This document shows, one piece after another, positions 24,528 through 33,401 of a stretch of DNA of 64,000 nucleotides; position 1 is the stretch's first letter, and the number at the start of each line of letters is the position of its first letter. The position numbers were made by a program, and so were the translations under genes. The notes under the pieces were generated by a model that saw nothing but the letters and a program-made list of their open reading frames with translations, was not told where the DNA came from and made no database searches. Origin of the DNA: Dyadobacter sp. 50-39 (GTDB lineage Bacteria; Bacteroidota; Bacteroidia; Cytophagales; Spirosomataceae); NCBI GenBank assembly GCA_001898145.1, contig MKSR01000020.1:1-64000 (forward strand), given 5' to 3'.

Positions 24528-26268
24528 CAAGCTTTCGGAGGAGCAGCAGAAAACTTCCACGTTGAAGGCGCTGCGGAAGTTGCTGACACTCATTGCGCAT
24601 GAGCGGGGCAACCTGGCGCTGGCGCTGGGGGCCATTACCCTCAATACGGCTGTGAACCTGTTTGGCCCATACCTGATCGGCCACGCCATCGACCGGTACG
24701 TAGTCACCAAGCAGTTTCACGGACTGCTCGTTTTCGGCGCGATCCTGCTGGCTATGTACCTGCTCGGGCTTGCTACGGCTTATACCCAGACGAAACTCAT
24801 GGGCGGCGTAGGGCAGCGGCTGCTGTTTACGCTCAGAAATGCCATTTTCAACAAGTTGCAGCAGCTCCCGGTCGCGTTCTTCAATCAAAACAAGGCAGGT
24901 GACCTTATTTCCCGCGTAAATAATGATACCGACAAGTTGAACCAGTTCTTTTCGCAATCGCTGATGCAGTTTGTGGGAAGTATTTTTACCATGCTCGGTG
25001 CAGGGATCTTTTTAATGGTGATTAATGTAAAACTGGGTTCAGCCACGCTGGCGCCCGCCGTGCTGATCCTGATTTTTACGATCGTGTTATCGCCATGGGT
25101 CAAGGCTGCCAATGCCCGCAACCTGAAAAGCACCGGTGCGCTCAGCGCGGAGATACAGGAAAGTTTGAACAATTTCAAAGTCGTGATCGCTTTCAACCGG
25201 CGGGACTATTTCCGCCAGCGTTTTCAACTGGCCAACCTGGACAATTACCGTACGGCCATCCGTGCGGGGCTCGCGAACAACGTTTTCCTGCCCACTTATT
25301 CTTTCTTTTCCAATATCGCGCAGCTCGTGGTGCTCACATTCGGCATTCACCTGATCAGCCTGGGCGAGTTCACCGTAGGTTTGCTGGTGAGTTACCTGGC
25401 CTATGCCGTTAATTTTTACAATCCGCTGCGGCAGCTGGCTGCATTATGGACCAGTTTTCAGGTAGCCATGGCGGGCTGGGACCGTATTTCGCAAATCCTC
25501 GCATTGGAAACCGACCTGGTTCCATTAGCCGAAACACCGCGGGAGGACAAAGCCGCATTGCTCGAATTCCGCGACGTGCGCTTCGGGTACGACAGCCGCG
25601 AAATTCTGCACCAGGTCAATTTCAAACTGGAACGTGGTAAAACCTATGCGCTGATAGGCCCGACAGGCGGGGGCAAAACGACCACAGCATCGCTCATTGC
25701 ACGCTTGTACGATCCGCGCCAGGGCACTGTGCTGCTCGACGGGCGCGACATCCGTACGTACACGCCCGAAGAACGCAGCCGTAAAATCGGCTTCATTTTA
25801 CAGGAGCCAATCCTTTTTTCAGGGACCATCCGAGAGAATATCCTGTACGGCAACGATCAGCTGAAAGCGTATTCCAATGACAAACTGGAACAGGTGATCC
25901 GCAGCGCTAACCTGGGCGAAATACTCGCATTGTTTGAAGACGGGCTGGAAACGAAAGTTTCAGCTACGGCGGACAGCACGAGCCTGGGCCAGAAGCAGCT
26001 CATCGCATTTATGCGCGCCGTGCTCCGCAGCCCCGAGCTCCTGATCCTCGACGAAGCCACCGCCAATATCGATACCGTTACGGAAAAGCTTCTGGGCGAC
26101 ATTCTGAAACAGCTGCCCGAATCGACCACGCAGGTCATCATTGCACATCGGCTCAACACGATCGAGAATGCGGATGAGATTTTCTTCGTCAACTCGGGAG
26201 AGGTAAACCGCGCCGGCTCGCTGGACGATGCAATGGGAATGTTGTTAAAAGAAAACCGGGCGAGTTAA
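24511..26268 (+). CDS. Heterodimeric ABC exporter, subunit 2 (degenerate signature)
   Basis: A 585-residue half-transporter partnered with the preceding gene, which it overlaps by 17 bp (translational coupling). Membrane domain ~35-330, nucleotide-binding domain ~350-580. Walker A GPTGGGKTT is near residue 382, Walker B LLILDEATANID has the catalytic Glu and the switch IAHRL has His. The signature is TSLGQKQ instead of LSGGQ. Together the two subunits form one complete ATP site (this Walker A/B with the partner's LSGGQ) and one degenerate site. Such pairs are almost always obligate heterodimers. Confidence 0.93.
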   Translation: MNYDLNKLSEEQQKTSTLKALRKLLTLIAHERGNLALALGAITLNTAVNLFGPYLIGHAIDRYVVTKQFHGLLVFGAILLAMYLLGLATAYTQTKLMGGVGQRLLFTLRNAIFNKLQQLPVAFFNQNKAGDLISRVNNDTDKLNQFFSQSLMQFVGSIFTMLGAGIFLMVINVKLGSATLAPAVLILIFTIVLSPWVKAANARNLKSTGALSAEIQESLNNFKVVIAFNRRDYFRQRFQLANLDNYRTAIRAGLANNVFLPTYSFFSNIAQLVVLTFGIHLISLGEFTVGLLVSYLAYAVNFYNPLRQLAALWTSFQVAMAGWDRISQILALETDLVPLAETPREDKAALLEFRDVRFGYDSREILHQVNFKLERGKTYALIGPTGGGKTTTASLIARLYDPRQGTVLLDGRDIRTYTPEERSRKIGFILQEPILFSGTIRENILYGNDQLKAYSNDKLEQVIRSANLGEILALFEDGLETKVSATADSTSLGQKQLIAFMRAVLRSPELLILDEATANIDTVTEKLLGDILKQLPESTTQVIIAHRLNTIENADEIFFVNSGEVNRAGSLDDAMGMLLKENRAS

Positions 26269-26284
26269 TGCAGCATCTGCCTTG

Positions 26285-27280
26285 CTACCAGCGGTTTTTC
26301 AGGCCGGTCATGTACAGGTCGTAGCCGCCTTTTCCACCGGGACGATCGGACGAAAAGATCATCAGGTCGTAGCTGAAATTGGATAACCGGGGAAGGATCG
26401 GGCGGTACTCGTTGTGCGCCGTGTTGATCCTCGGACCTGCATTCACCGGGACTGACCATTTACCGTCGGCATATTCGGAATAGTAAATGTCCTGGCCTCC
26501 CTGACCACCCGGGCGGTCGGAGACAAACACCATCACATTTTCGTTCAGGTAAGGACATTTATCATCATAAGCGCCCGACAGCTCTTCTACCTTCCTGATC
26601 TTATATTCCGAAGGATTAATCAGGCTTTCCAACGTAACATCCTCGCGCTCGGCCCGGGGAATGGATGCTTCGTAAATGTCGAAGTTGCCATCCCGGTCGG
26701 AGCAAAAATAAATTTTATCGCCCATGCGCGAAAACGTGGGGTAGGCATCATTTGCCGGGGAGTTGAGGTAAGGAATGGGTGCCGCGTCGGCGGTTCCTTC
26801 TTTGGCATATTTGATATCCAGGTTTCCGGAGGCATCGTCGGCATAAAAAAGCCAGAGGTCTTTCGTGCCGCTGTAAGAATTGAAATCGTAATAGCGCGAT
26901 AGCAGACTGGGGCCGTACACGTTAAAAGGGCCATTGGCCTTGCCAATGAGCAGCCCGGCATTGGCATAGGCTTGATGATAATCGTTGCCAGCCCGCTCAA
27001 CCCCTTTTTTCAGTTTAAGTCGCTTGTCATATTGGAAATAGGCGGGGAAATACACCAGGTTGAATACATCCTTCCGCTCTCTTTTGGAAGAAAAAATCAA
27101 ATGGCTCTCACCCGATCGGTTGGAAGGCAAAGAGGAATTGTAGTCGTCGTATTCGGAGTTGAATTCTTCCAGATTGACTACGTCCATCAGAAACTTTCCG
27201 TCCCGTTTGTTCGGATCCATTCCCGGAGGCCAGCACCCGAAAACCAGTAACAAAAGAATAACAGGCAGGAGCTTTCTCAT
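26285..27280 (-). CDS. PD40 (TolB-like) beta-propeller lipoprotein
   Basis: A 331-residue protein from the ATG at 27280. A lipoprotein signal ends in the lipobox VFGC. At least four PD40 motifs are visible: HLIFSSKRERKD, YPTFSRMGDKIYFCSDRDGN, CPYLNENVMVFVSDRPGGQG and DLMIFSSDRPGGKGGYDLY. The 'SDRPGGkGGyDLY' form is common in Bacteroidota envelope proteins, often fused to OmpA domains; here no such domain is present. It probably sits in the periplasm as a binding scaffold. An in-frame region upstream (to 27472) lacks coding character. Convergent with the ABC exporter. Confidence 0.85.
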   Translation of the reverse strand: MRKLLPVILLLLVFGCWPPGMDPNKRDGKFLMDVVNLEEFNSEYDDYNSSLPSNRSGESHLIFSSKRERKDVFNLVYFPAYFQYDKRLKLKKGVERAGNDYHQAYANAGLLIGKANGPFNVYGPSLLSRYYDFNSYSGTKDLWLFYADDASGNLDIKYAKEGTADAAPIPYLNSPANDAYPTFSRMGDKIYFCSDRDGNFDIYEASIPRAEREDVTLESLINPSEYKIRKVEELSGAYDDKCPYLNENVMVFVSDRPGGQGGQDIYYSEYADGKWSVPVNAGPRINTAHNEYRPILPRLSNFSYDLMIFSSDRPGGKGGYDLYMTGLKNRW

Positions 27281-27344
27281 ATCAGGACGGATTAAGTTTG
27301 TGTACCGGTAGACACAAACCGCTGGTGAAACGTTGCTATGCGAG

Positions 27345-28064
27345 TTACTTATCCAGCGTGTCGCAGTAGGCCAGCAGGCGGGCGAGATCCTGTTCTTTGC
27401 CAAAATCAACCGGATTCTCCCGCAGGTACTGGTCAATCTGCTTCTTGTACGCCGGGTAAAGTTTTTTGACACTGCCGGCGCCCGGAATGTAAAAGCGGTT
27501 GTTGTTATCGATCAGGAAATAGGCTTTGCGGTAAGAAAACAGGCCCTCGGCATTCGCATTAAGCTTTTTGGTGGTGGCCGCCTGGTCGCTGGAATAGGAG
27601 CGATAGGTGGTAACCGAAGATGCGGTATAGGAAATGCCGTAAGGGCCGCCTTTTTCCGTACCGATCCTTGCCAGCACCTCCCGCTTGCCCAGGCTCGCGC
27701 GGCGGTACGTCCCGATCACCTCGCTATACCCGAATTGCTTGTCGAACCGGTACGATTTCTCCCCGATCGTAATGTTTTTCAGAAGCCCCTTGTCGATGAT
27801 TTCGAGGGTATCCATTCGAGGGCCCACAAAAAGGACATGACCGCCGATGTAGTTGTAATTGAGCCGCGCCTGTGAGCTGCGGCCATCCACAAACTCGGCC
27901 TTACCCGCAGTGAATTGGGGGAACTGGTAGCGATCGGCGTAGGGAATCACATGATCGGGATATTCGCCGGCTTTCACCTTGAATACTTTACGATCCTGTG
28001 AATGAGTATGATACGGATACAATGCTAATGTAAGCAGGAAGGTCAGGGTGATGCTGGTCTTCAT
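27345..28064 (-). CDS. Secreted protein of unknown function (239 aa)
   Basis: A signal peptide (MKTSITLTFLLTLALYPYHT, cleavage near HSQ) precedes about 215 residues rich in beta-strand and aromatic residues: DRYQFPQFTAGKAEFVDGRS, LNYNYIGGHVLFVGPRMDTL and KAYFLIDNNNRFYIPGAGSV. A C-terminal helical tail (KLYPAYKKQIDQYLRENPVD) resembles Bacteroidota proteins whose end contacts the envelope, but no named domain is recognised. It shares orientation with the PD40 lipoprotein 64 bp downstream and may be co-transcribed with it. Confidence 0.7.
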   Translation of the reverse strand: MKTSITLTFLLTLALYPYHTHSQDRKVFKVKAGEYPDHVIPYADRYQFPQFTAGKAEFVDGRSSQARLNYNYIGGHVLFVGPRMDTLEIIDKGLLKNITIGEKSYRFDKQFGYSEVIGTYRRASLGKREVLARIGTEKGGPYGISYTASSVTTYRSYSSDQAATTKKLNANAEGLFSYRKAYFLIDNNNRFYIPGAGSVKKLYPAYKKQIDQYLRENPVDFGKEQDLARLLAYCDTLDK

Positions 28065-28142
28065 GGAAGCAGGGCAATGCTAGGTGAAACTGATAGATGC
28101 AAGGTAAGCAATAATACATCCGTAAATGAATGTTTCGCAGGG

Positions 28143-28916
28143 CTAGTCTTTCAATTCAATCCAAACCGGCGCGTGATCGCTGGTCTTCTCCCAGCCGCGC
28201 ACCTGCTTATCCACCCCGGCGGCTGAGAGCCTGGGCACGAGCTGAGGGCTGAGCAGAAAATGGTCGATGCGCAGGCCGGCGTTGCGTGCGAATGCATTCC
28301 GGAAGTAATCCCAGAACGTATAGATTTTTTCGTCGGGATACAATGTGCGCAGGGCGTCGGTCCAGCCCTGACCGACCAGCTTCGCGAATGCGGCCCGGGT
28401 TTCGGGACGGAAAAGGGCGTCGTCCACCCATCTCTCGGGTTTATAGACGTCCATTTCGGTGGGCATTACATTGAAATCGCCGGTAAGCAGCACGGGCTTT
28501 CCGGTGGCCAACAGTCCGCCGGCATGTGTGATGAGGCGATCAAACCAACGGAGTTTGTAGTCAAATTTGGGTCCTGGTGCCGGATTTCCATTCGGGAGGT
28601 ACAGGCCGCCGATAGTCAGCCCGCCGATTTCCGCCTCGATGTAACGGCTGTGCGCATCTTCGGGGTCGCCAGGCAAAATGCGGCGGATTTCGTGGGGAAG
28701 CCCGCCGCGTGAAAGGATCGCCACGCCGTTCCAGCTTTTCTGGCCGTGCCAGATAGCCTTATATCCCGCATCCAGAATGGCCTGCTCGGGGAATTTCTCC
28801 TGGGGCGCTTTTAATTCCTGTAAACAAACGATATCGGGAGTGGTTTCATCCAGCCAGCGAAGCAATACCGGCAGCCGGCCGTTTACACCATTGACGTTGT
28901 AAGTAGCAATTCTCAT
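28143..28916 (-). CDS. xth: Exodeoxyribonuclease III (AP endonuclease, ExoIII family)
   Basis: A 257-residue EEP-fold nuclease of full length. Family motifs are in order: MRIATYNVNGVNGRL, DIVCLQELKAPQE (metal-binding Glu), SWNGVAIL, LLTGDFNVMPTEMD (Asp and Asn of the active site), LRIDHFLLS and a terminal TSDHAPVW (catalytic Asp-His). It cleaves at abasic sites and removes 3' blocks during base excision repair in the cytoplasm. It is a single gene, 78 bp upstream of the secreted protein in the same orientation; co-transcription is possible but unlikely to be functional. Confidence 0.95.
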   Translation of the reverse strand: MRIATYNVNGVNGRLPVLLRWLDETTPDIVCLQELKAPQEKFPEQAILDAGYKAIWHGQKSWNGVAILSRGGLPHEIRRILPGDPEDAHSRYIEAEIGGLTIGGLYLPNGNPAPGPKFDYKLRWFDRLITHAGGLLATGKPVLLTGDFNVMPTEMDVYKPERWVDDALFRPETRAAFAKLVGQGWTDALRTLYPDEKIYTFWDYFRNAFARNAGLRIDHFLLSPQLVPRLSAAGVDKQVRGWEKTSDHAPVWIELKD

Positions 28917-29077
28917 TTTCTGCGGATGGATTAGTAGGACAATGGCAGGCTGCTCACAAATGCCGTGCCTTTACGGCAAATAAAAAGTCGCCCGGCTGTA
29001 CGCTGTTTTGCAATGCGGATCAAAGGTGGATTAGTAAATTTAGATGCCGGGTCCCGGATAACCTAAACTTGTTCCTC

Positions 29078-29281
29078 ATGAAAATTTTCTTCCTGTCACT
29101 GTTGATTGCCATAGCGGCATACCTCGTTGCGGCTGTGGGCGGTTACTACCTGATCACGAAATTATCGTCCAATACGCACGACAAATCCATGGAAGCAACC
29201 ATGACCGCCGCTTTCGTGCTAGGGCCCATTGCAGCCGTCATCGCATTCATTGCGGCGTACCTGACCCTGCGGGCACATTGA
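29078..29281 (+). CDS. Small two-helix membrane protein of unknown function (67 aa)
   Basis: From the ATG at 29078 (an upstream TTG is less likely) the frame gives 67 residues. One hydrophobic helix covers ~2-25 (KIFFLSLLIAIAAYLVAAVG), a short polar loop follows (TKLSSNTHDKSMEAT) and a second helix runs ~40-62, ending in a short tail. There is no known domain. It stands alone between divergent exonuclease III and a convergent hypothetical gene. Confidence 0.6.
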   Translation: MKIFFLSLLIAIAAYLVAAVGGYYLITKLSSNTHDKSMEATMTAAFVLGPIAAVIAFIAAYLTLRAH

Positions 29282-29312
29282 TGCGCTTTGCGAAATGAAT
29301 GTGCCGCCGGGA

Positions 29313-29795
29313 TCAATGCGAGTTGATAAATTCGTCGAGCAGGGATTTCACCGGGTGGTAGTAAATTTCGGCGCGGCGGCTTGGGCGGATATCCCAGCCA
29401 CGGTCGTAATTGACGATACAGGCCCCGATAAAATTGTTGGTTGCCTTGCGTACCGCCGGGTCCCAGATCGATAATTTCGAAATGCGTCCCTTTTCCATCG
29501 CCGTTTTAGCAGGTGTTTTGAGGATCAATGCCGAAAACTCGTATTGGTTCACGGTTCCGGACAACCACACCGCGCCTTCGATCTGCGGGTCGTTGCTTTG
29601 ATCTTTTACTTTCGTGCGTATCTGCGCCTGGCTTTTCAGGGGTACGTCCGTCTTTTTACTTTTCAGATAGGCGTCGATGGCACGCATGGCATGCTCTGCC
29701 GGGTCGACCCCGTCGAACTCGCTGAGTTCGTATAATCTTTTGATTTGAAAGTCAGTAAGTTGTATGTGTTTCCGATAGACTTTTTGCTTGACCAT
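29313..29795 (-). CDS. Hypothetical protein with ribbon-helix-helix-like N-terminus (160 aa)
   Basis: From the ATG at 29795. The first ~50 residues (KHIQLTDFQIKRLYELSEFD, then DPAEHAMRAIDAYLKSK) look like a strand plus two helices and could be an RHH-type or helical dimer module. The rest is alpha/beta with an aromatic-rich end (GACIVNYDRGWDIRPSRRAE). No signal peptide or named family is recognised. It is a single gene convergent with the small membrane protein and divergent from PUL 1; regulation of the PUL by it is possible but unsupported. Confidence 0.6.
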   Translation of the reverse strand: MVKQKVYRKHIQLTDFQIKRLYELSEFDGVDPAEHAMRAIDAYLKSKKTDVPLKSQAQIRTKVKDQSNDPQIEGAVWLSGTVNQYEFSALILKTPAKTAMEKGRISKLSIWDPAVRKATNNFIGACIVNYDRGWDIRPSRRAEIYYHPVKSLLDEFINSH

Positions 29796-30257
29796 ATCCC
29801 TTCTTAGTAGCGCACATCCAAACATACACAGCTTCCCCGACGGATTCAATGGCTCGCATACTTTTTGTGCCCTGGGGATAGAAATTTGGATTTATACCGA
29901 TTCTTGATAAGCATTCCCGTCCAAAAGACCCTTCGAAATCGGTTTCCAACGGTTGCGATTACGGCGGCAATATTTTGGATAGTATATTTGAATAATGCAA
30001 TATATGCTTCGTTTATTTTTTAATTTCCTTTTAAAAATAAATAATCGAAAATGTGTCGATTTTACACTAACAAGGTATGAAGTAGAAGTTGTACTACCCA
30101 TTGCAAACGTTCCCGGCATCGTGTGCAGAAATAAATCTGGTAAAATGTTTGGCTCAATTGGAAGGCTTAAATAGACTTGATCGTGGTTTCAATTGGACTT
30201 TATCAATGAAAACCGGCGAATGTATTGAAATAGTTATATTCTAAATGACTCAATTAC
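29796..30257. promoter_or_regulatory. Long AT-rich leader upstream of PUL 1, with LacI-like half site
   Basis: A 462-bp spacer without a credible gene. Seen in it: an AT-rich inverted repeat (TTTATTTTT at 30012-30020 with AAAAATAAA at 30033-30041), a small hairpin (ATCGA/TCGAT around 30043-30060), and a quasi-palindrome TGCAAACGTTCCCGGCA at 30102-30118 with the central ACGT of LacI/PurR-type operators. Its GCAAACGTT core also occurs in the 44-bp palindrome at 46173. No consensus promoter was found before SusC, so the start site is unknown. Confidence 0.35.
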
Positions 30258-33200
30258 ATGAGAAAACCACTTCTACTCATCTTCACACTGCTGCTCGCCG
30301 CATTGGCTGCGCAAGCGCAGAACCGCGTACTGAAAGGTGTTGTGATCGATGGCGTTTCGAAGGAGCCGATGCCAGGGGTTTCTATCCTTATCTCGGGTAC
30401 CAATTCGGGAACGGCTACGGACGTCGAGGGAAAGTTTGCATTGACAGTGCCGGAAAGCGGCGCAAAGGTGATCATCAGTTATGTCGGATTTGAGAAACAG
30501 ACGATCGACGTCGCCAACCGGGGCTCGCTTACGGTGGTGCTCGAACCGGACGTCAAAGCATTGGAAGATGTGGTGGTGGTGGGATATGGTGAGCAGAAAC
30601 GCTCACACCTCACCGGTGCCGTGGCGACGGTCAAAATGAAGGACGTAGAGGAACTGCCGGTGGGCGACATTTCTTCCGCATTAGTGGGAAAACTGCCGGG
30701 CGTGAATGTTTCCGGCGGTACAGCCCGGCCGGGTACGCCTGCGTCTATTGTCATCCGTAACCCTACCAAGGCCTCAAAAGACGGAGGCAGCAACTCGCCG
30801 TTGTACATTATCGACGACGTGATCCGGTCGGAAGCGGATTTTCAGCTCCTGGATGCTTCGGAGATCGAAAACCTGTCGGTGCTGAAAGACGGTGCGGCCG
30901 CTGTGTACGGTGCACGGGCGGCGCTGGGGGTAGTGGTAGTGCGTACCAAACGCGGAAAGGCTGGCAAGCCGACCGTGAGCTACACAACCACGGTGGGCGT
31001 ATCGGATGCAGCTTATAAGTCCAGAATGATGGACGGCGTACAACTGGCGACGTATCTGAACGATTTCAACCGCAGCCGCGGCCTCGCGCCGAACGATCCG
31101 GAATACTACTCGCCCGATGAGCTCGAATACTTCAGAAACAACAACCACAACTGGTTCGACATGGCGTGGAAGCCTTCGCTCAATACGCGCCACGCCGTGA
31201 ATATCAGCGGCGGTACCGAGCGGGCCACGTTTTTTGCCGGCGCTACCTACTTTGCACAAAACGGCAATGTCGACAACATCAGCTATAAGAAATGGAACTT
31301 CCGCGCGAGCACGGACGTGAACGTAACAAAGCATATCAAAGTAGGCCTGGGCGTGAGCGGTAACCTTTCCGACAACAAGCTTTTTTACCTGAAACAAGGC
31401 GGCGAAAACGTCGAAAAAGACGTCACCAACCTGCTCAACACGCCACAGTTCATCCCGCCATACGTGGACGGCCTTCCGGTATTGCTGCCGGGCGGCTCGG
31501 GTGCAACAGGCTTCCATTTCTTCGAGGCCCAGAAACTGAACAACTACACCCGCTCGCGGAATGTGGTGCTGAACGTCAATGCCTATCTGGAATACAATGT
31601 GCCATTTGTGCCGGGCCTGAAAATCCGCACGGTTTACAACAAAAACCTCGGCAACGACTGGGGCAAACAGTTTGGTACCTATTACAAAGTGTACGGCTTC
31701 TCTATGCTGGGTGAAAACAGGCACATTTTCGGCGGAACGCCCAACGCGCCGACCCGCCTCAACAACGGCGACCGCCTGCGCTTCAACCCGGGCTATACGG
31801 ACGGCTACCAGCTGAACTTCAACCTGAGCTATGCCCGCGATTTCGGCCGGCATTCGGTGAGCGCGCTGGCATTGGTGGAACAGTCGGAGATTTATACCGA
31901 AAGCATTGCCACGATGAAGGAAGGCATTTTCGAAGGAGGGAACGACTACCTGATGTCGGCATTCGGTGCCAAGGATATTGGGCCCAACGCGGCGAACGAG
32001 AGCGGCATCCTTTCCTATGTAGGCCGCTTGAACTACTCCTTCGCCGACCGGTACCTGTTCGAGGTATCATTCCGCCGCGATGCTTCGACCAAATTTGCGC
32101 CTGAGTACCGCTGGGGTACATTCCCGCAGCTTTCGGCAGGATGGGTGATGTCCGAAGAGCGCTTCTTCCGTGAAAAATTATCCTTCATCACCAACTTGAA
32201 ACTGCGCGCGTCGATCGGCTTCCTGGGCGGCGACCGCACGGCGGCCTGGCAGTGGCTGCAACGCTACACGCCCCAGGCTTCCAACGGTGCGGTGTTCGGC
32301 GGCAACAGCGACCGCACGGTGGGTATCAAGCTCGAAAAGCTGCCCAACTACTATGGCCGCTGGGACGATGTGACCAAAAAGAATTTCGGTATCGACGCGT
32401 CCTTCCTGAACAATCGGCTTTCGACGACCATCGATGCGTACCACGACCACGGTTACAACCTGCTGACGACGCTTGCCTCGTCTGTACCGCTCACGATCGG
32501 CTCGGTAATGCCGGCCGAGAACTACGAGACGGTTAATTCGTTCGGTCTGGAGTTCGCCACCGGTTGGAGCGACCGGATCGGCAAAAACATCGACTACAAC
32601 ATCGGCGCATTTCTTGCTTGGAGCGATAACAAGAACGTTTTCGTGGATGTGGCCACCACCAACCGCGGCAGCTGGCTTGACCCTACGGGCCGGTCGAGCG
32701 ACCGCGGGTTGCAGGGCTACCGCTACCTGGGCATGTTCCGCTCACAGGAAGAGGTGGACCGCTACCTCGAAAAGAACCCCGATTACACCATTATGGGCTA
32801 CGCGCCGAAGCCGGGAATGCTTTACTACCAGGACATTCGCGGCCCGCGGCAGACCGATGGTACCTATGCCGCCCCGGATGGCAAAATCACCGAGGACGAT
32901 CAGGAATACCTGACCAGAAAGGAGAACAACCATTACACATTCGGCCTGTCGTTCGGGTTCGGCTTTAAGGGATTCAAGGTGGACGTGGTGACGGCGGGTT
33001 CTTTCGGGGGGCAGGGCATTGTGGATGGTGATGCACGCAAGAAGGCCGCGAAGGATGTTTCCCGCCCCGTTTTCTGGGCCGACCATTATACGCCGGAAAA
33101 TCCTAATGCGAAGTACCCCGATCCTTACTGGGAGGAAACCTATACGATGGTGTCGTCATTCTGGTTCCGCAATGCATTTGCATTCAATATGCGCAGCCTT

Positions 33201-33386
33201 AATGTATCGTACCAGCTGAGCCAGAATCTGGCCAAAAAGCTGGGGATCAGTTCGGCCAAAATCATCGGTGTGGGCTTAAACCCGATCACCTTCTTCAACC
33301 CTTACGACTATAAGGCAGCCTCAGGCGCCTACAACGTGTACCCGCAGATGCGCACGTGGTCGCTGGGACTTAACCTTACACTTTAA
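30258..33386 (+). CDS. SusC/RagA-family TonB-dependent outer membrane receptor, PUL 1
   Basis: A 1042-residue protein. A signal peptide (ends AAQAQ) is followed by a carboxypeptidase-regulatory-like domain (VLKGVVIDGVSKEPMPGVSI, ~23-100), the SusC box VVVVGYGEQKRSHLTGAV, a plug domain (PLYIIDDVIRSE, SVLKDGAAAVYGARAALGVV) and a C-terminal beta-barrel. The plug has IIDDV where most SusC proteins have VVDGV. It imports oligosaccharides across the outer membrane, powered by TonB, with the downstream SusD as lid. It starts the first polysaccharide utilisation locus; no sigma/anti-sigma or hybrid two-component regulator lies beside it. Confidence 0.96.
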   Translation: MRKPLLLIFTLLLAALAAQAQNRVLKGVVIDGVSKEPMPGVSILISGTNSGTATDVEGKFALTVPESGAKVIISYVGFEKQTIDVANRGSLTVVLEPDVKALEDVVVVGYGEQKRSHLTGAVATVKMKDVEELPVGDISSALVGKLPGVNVSGGTARPGTPASIVIRNPTKASKDGGSNSPLYIIDDVIRSEADFQLLDASEIENLSVLKDGAAAVYGARAALGVVVVRTKRGKAGKPTVSYTTTVGVSDAAYKSRMMDGVQLATYLNDFNRSRGLAPNDPEYYSPDELEYFRNNNHNWFDMAWKPSLNTRHAVNISGGTERATFFAGATYFAQNGNVDNISYKKWNFRASTDVNVTKHIKVGLGVSGNLSDNKLFYLKQGGENVEKDVTNLLNTPQFIPPYVDGLPVLLPGGSGATGFHFFEAQKLNNYTRSRNVVLNVNAYLEYNVPFVPGLKIRTVYNKNLGNDWGKQFGTYYKVYGFSMLGENRHIFGGTPNAPTRLNNGDRLRFNPGYTDGYQLNFNLSYARDFGRHSVSALALVEQSEIYTESIATMKEGIFEGGNDYLMSAFGAKDIGPNAANESGILSYVGRLNYSFADRYLFEVSFRRDASTKFAPEYRWGTFPQLSAGWVMSEERFFREKLSFITNLKLRASIGFLGGDRTAAWQWLQRYTPQASNGAVFGGNSDRTVGIKLEKLPNYYGRWDDVTKKNFGIDASFLNNRLSTTIDAYHDHGYNLLTTLASSVPLTIGSVMPAENYETVNSFGLEFATGWSDRIGKNIDYNIGAFLAWSDNKNVFVDVATTNRGSWLDPTGRSSDRGLQGYRYLGMFRSQEEVDRYLEKNPDYTIMGYAPKPGMLYYQDIRGPRQTDGTYAAPDGKITEDDQEYLTRKENNHYTFGLSFGFGFKGFKVDVVTAGSFGGQGIVDGDARKKAAKDVSRPVFWADHYTPENPNAKYPDPYWEETYTMVSSFWFRNAFAFNMRSLNVSYQLSQNLAKKLGISSAKIIGVGLNPITFFNPYDYKAASGAYNVYPQMRTWSLGLNLTL

Positions 33387-33401
33387 AAAATCGGTACAGC
33401 G

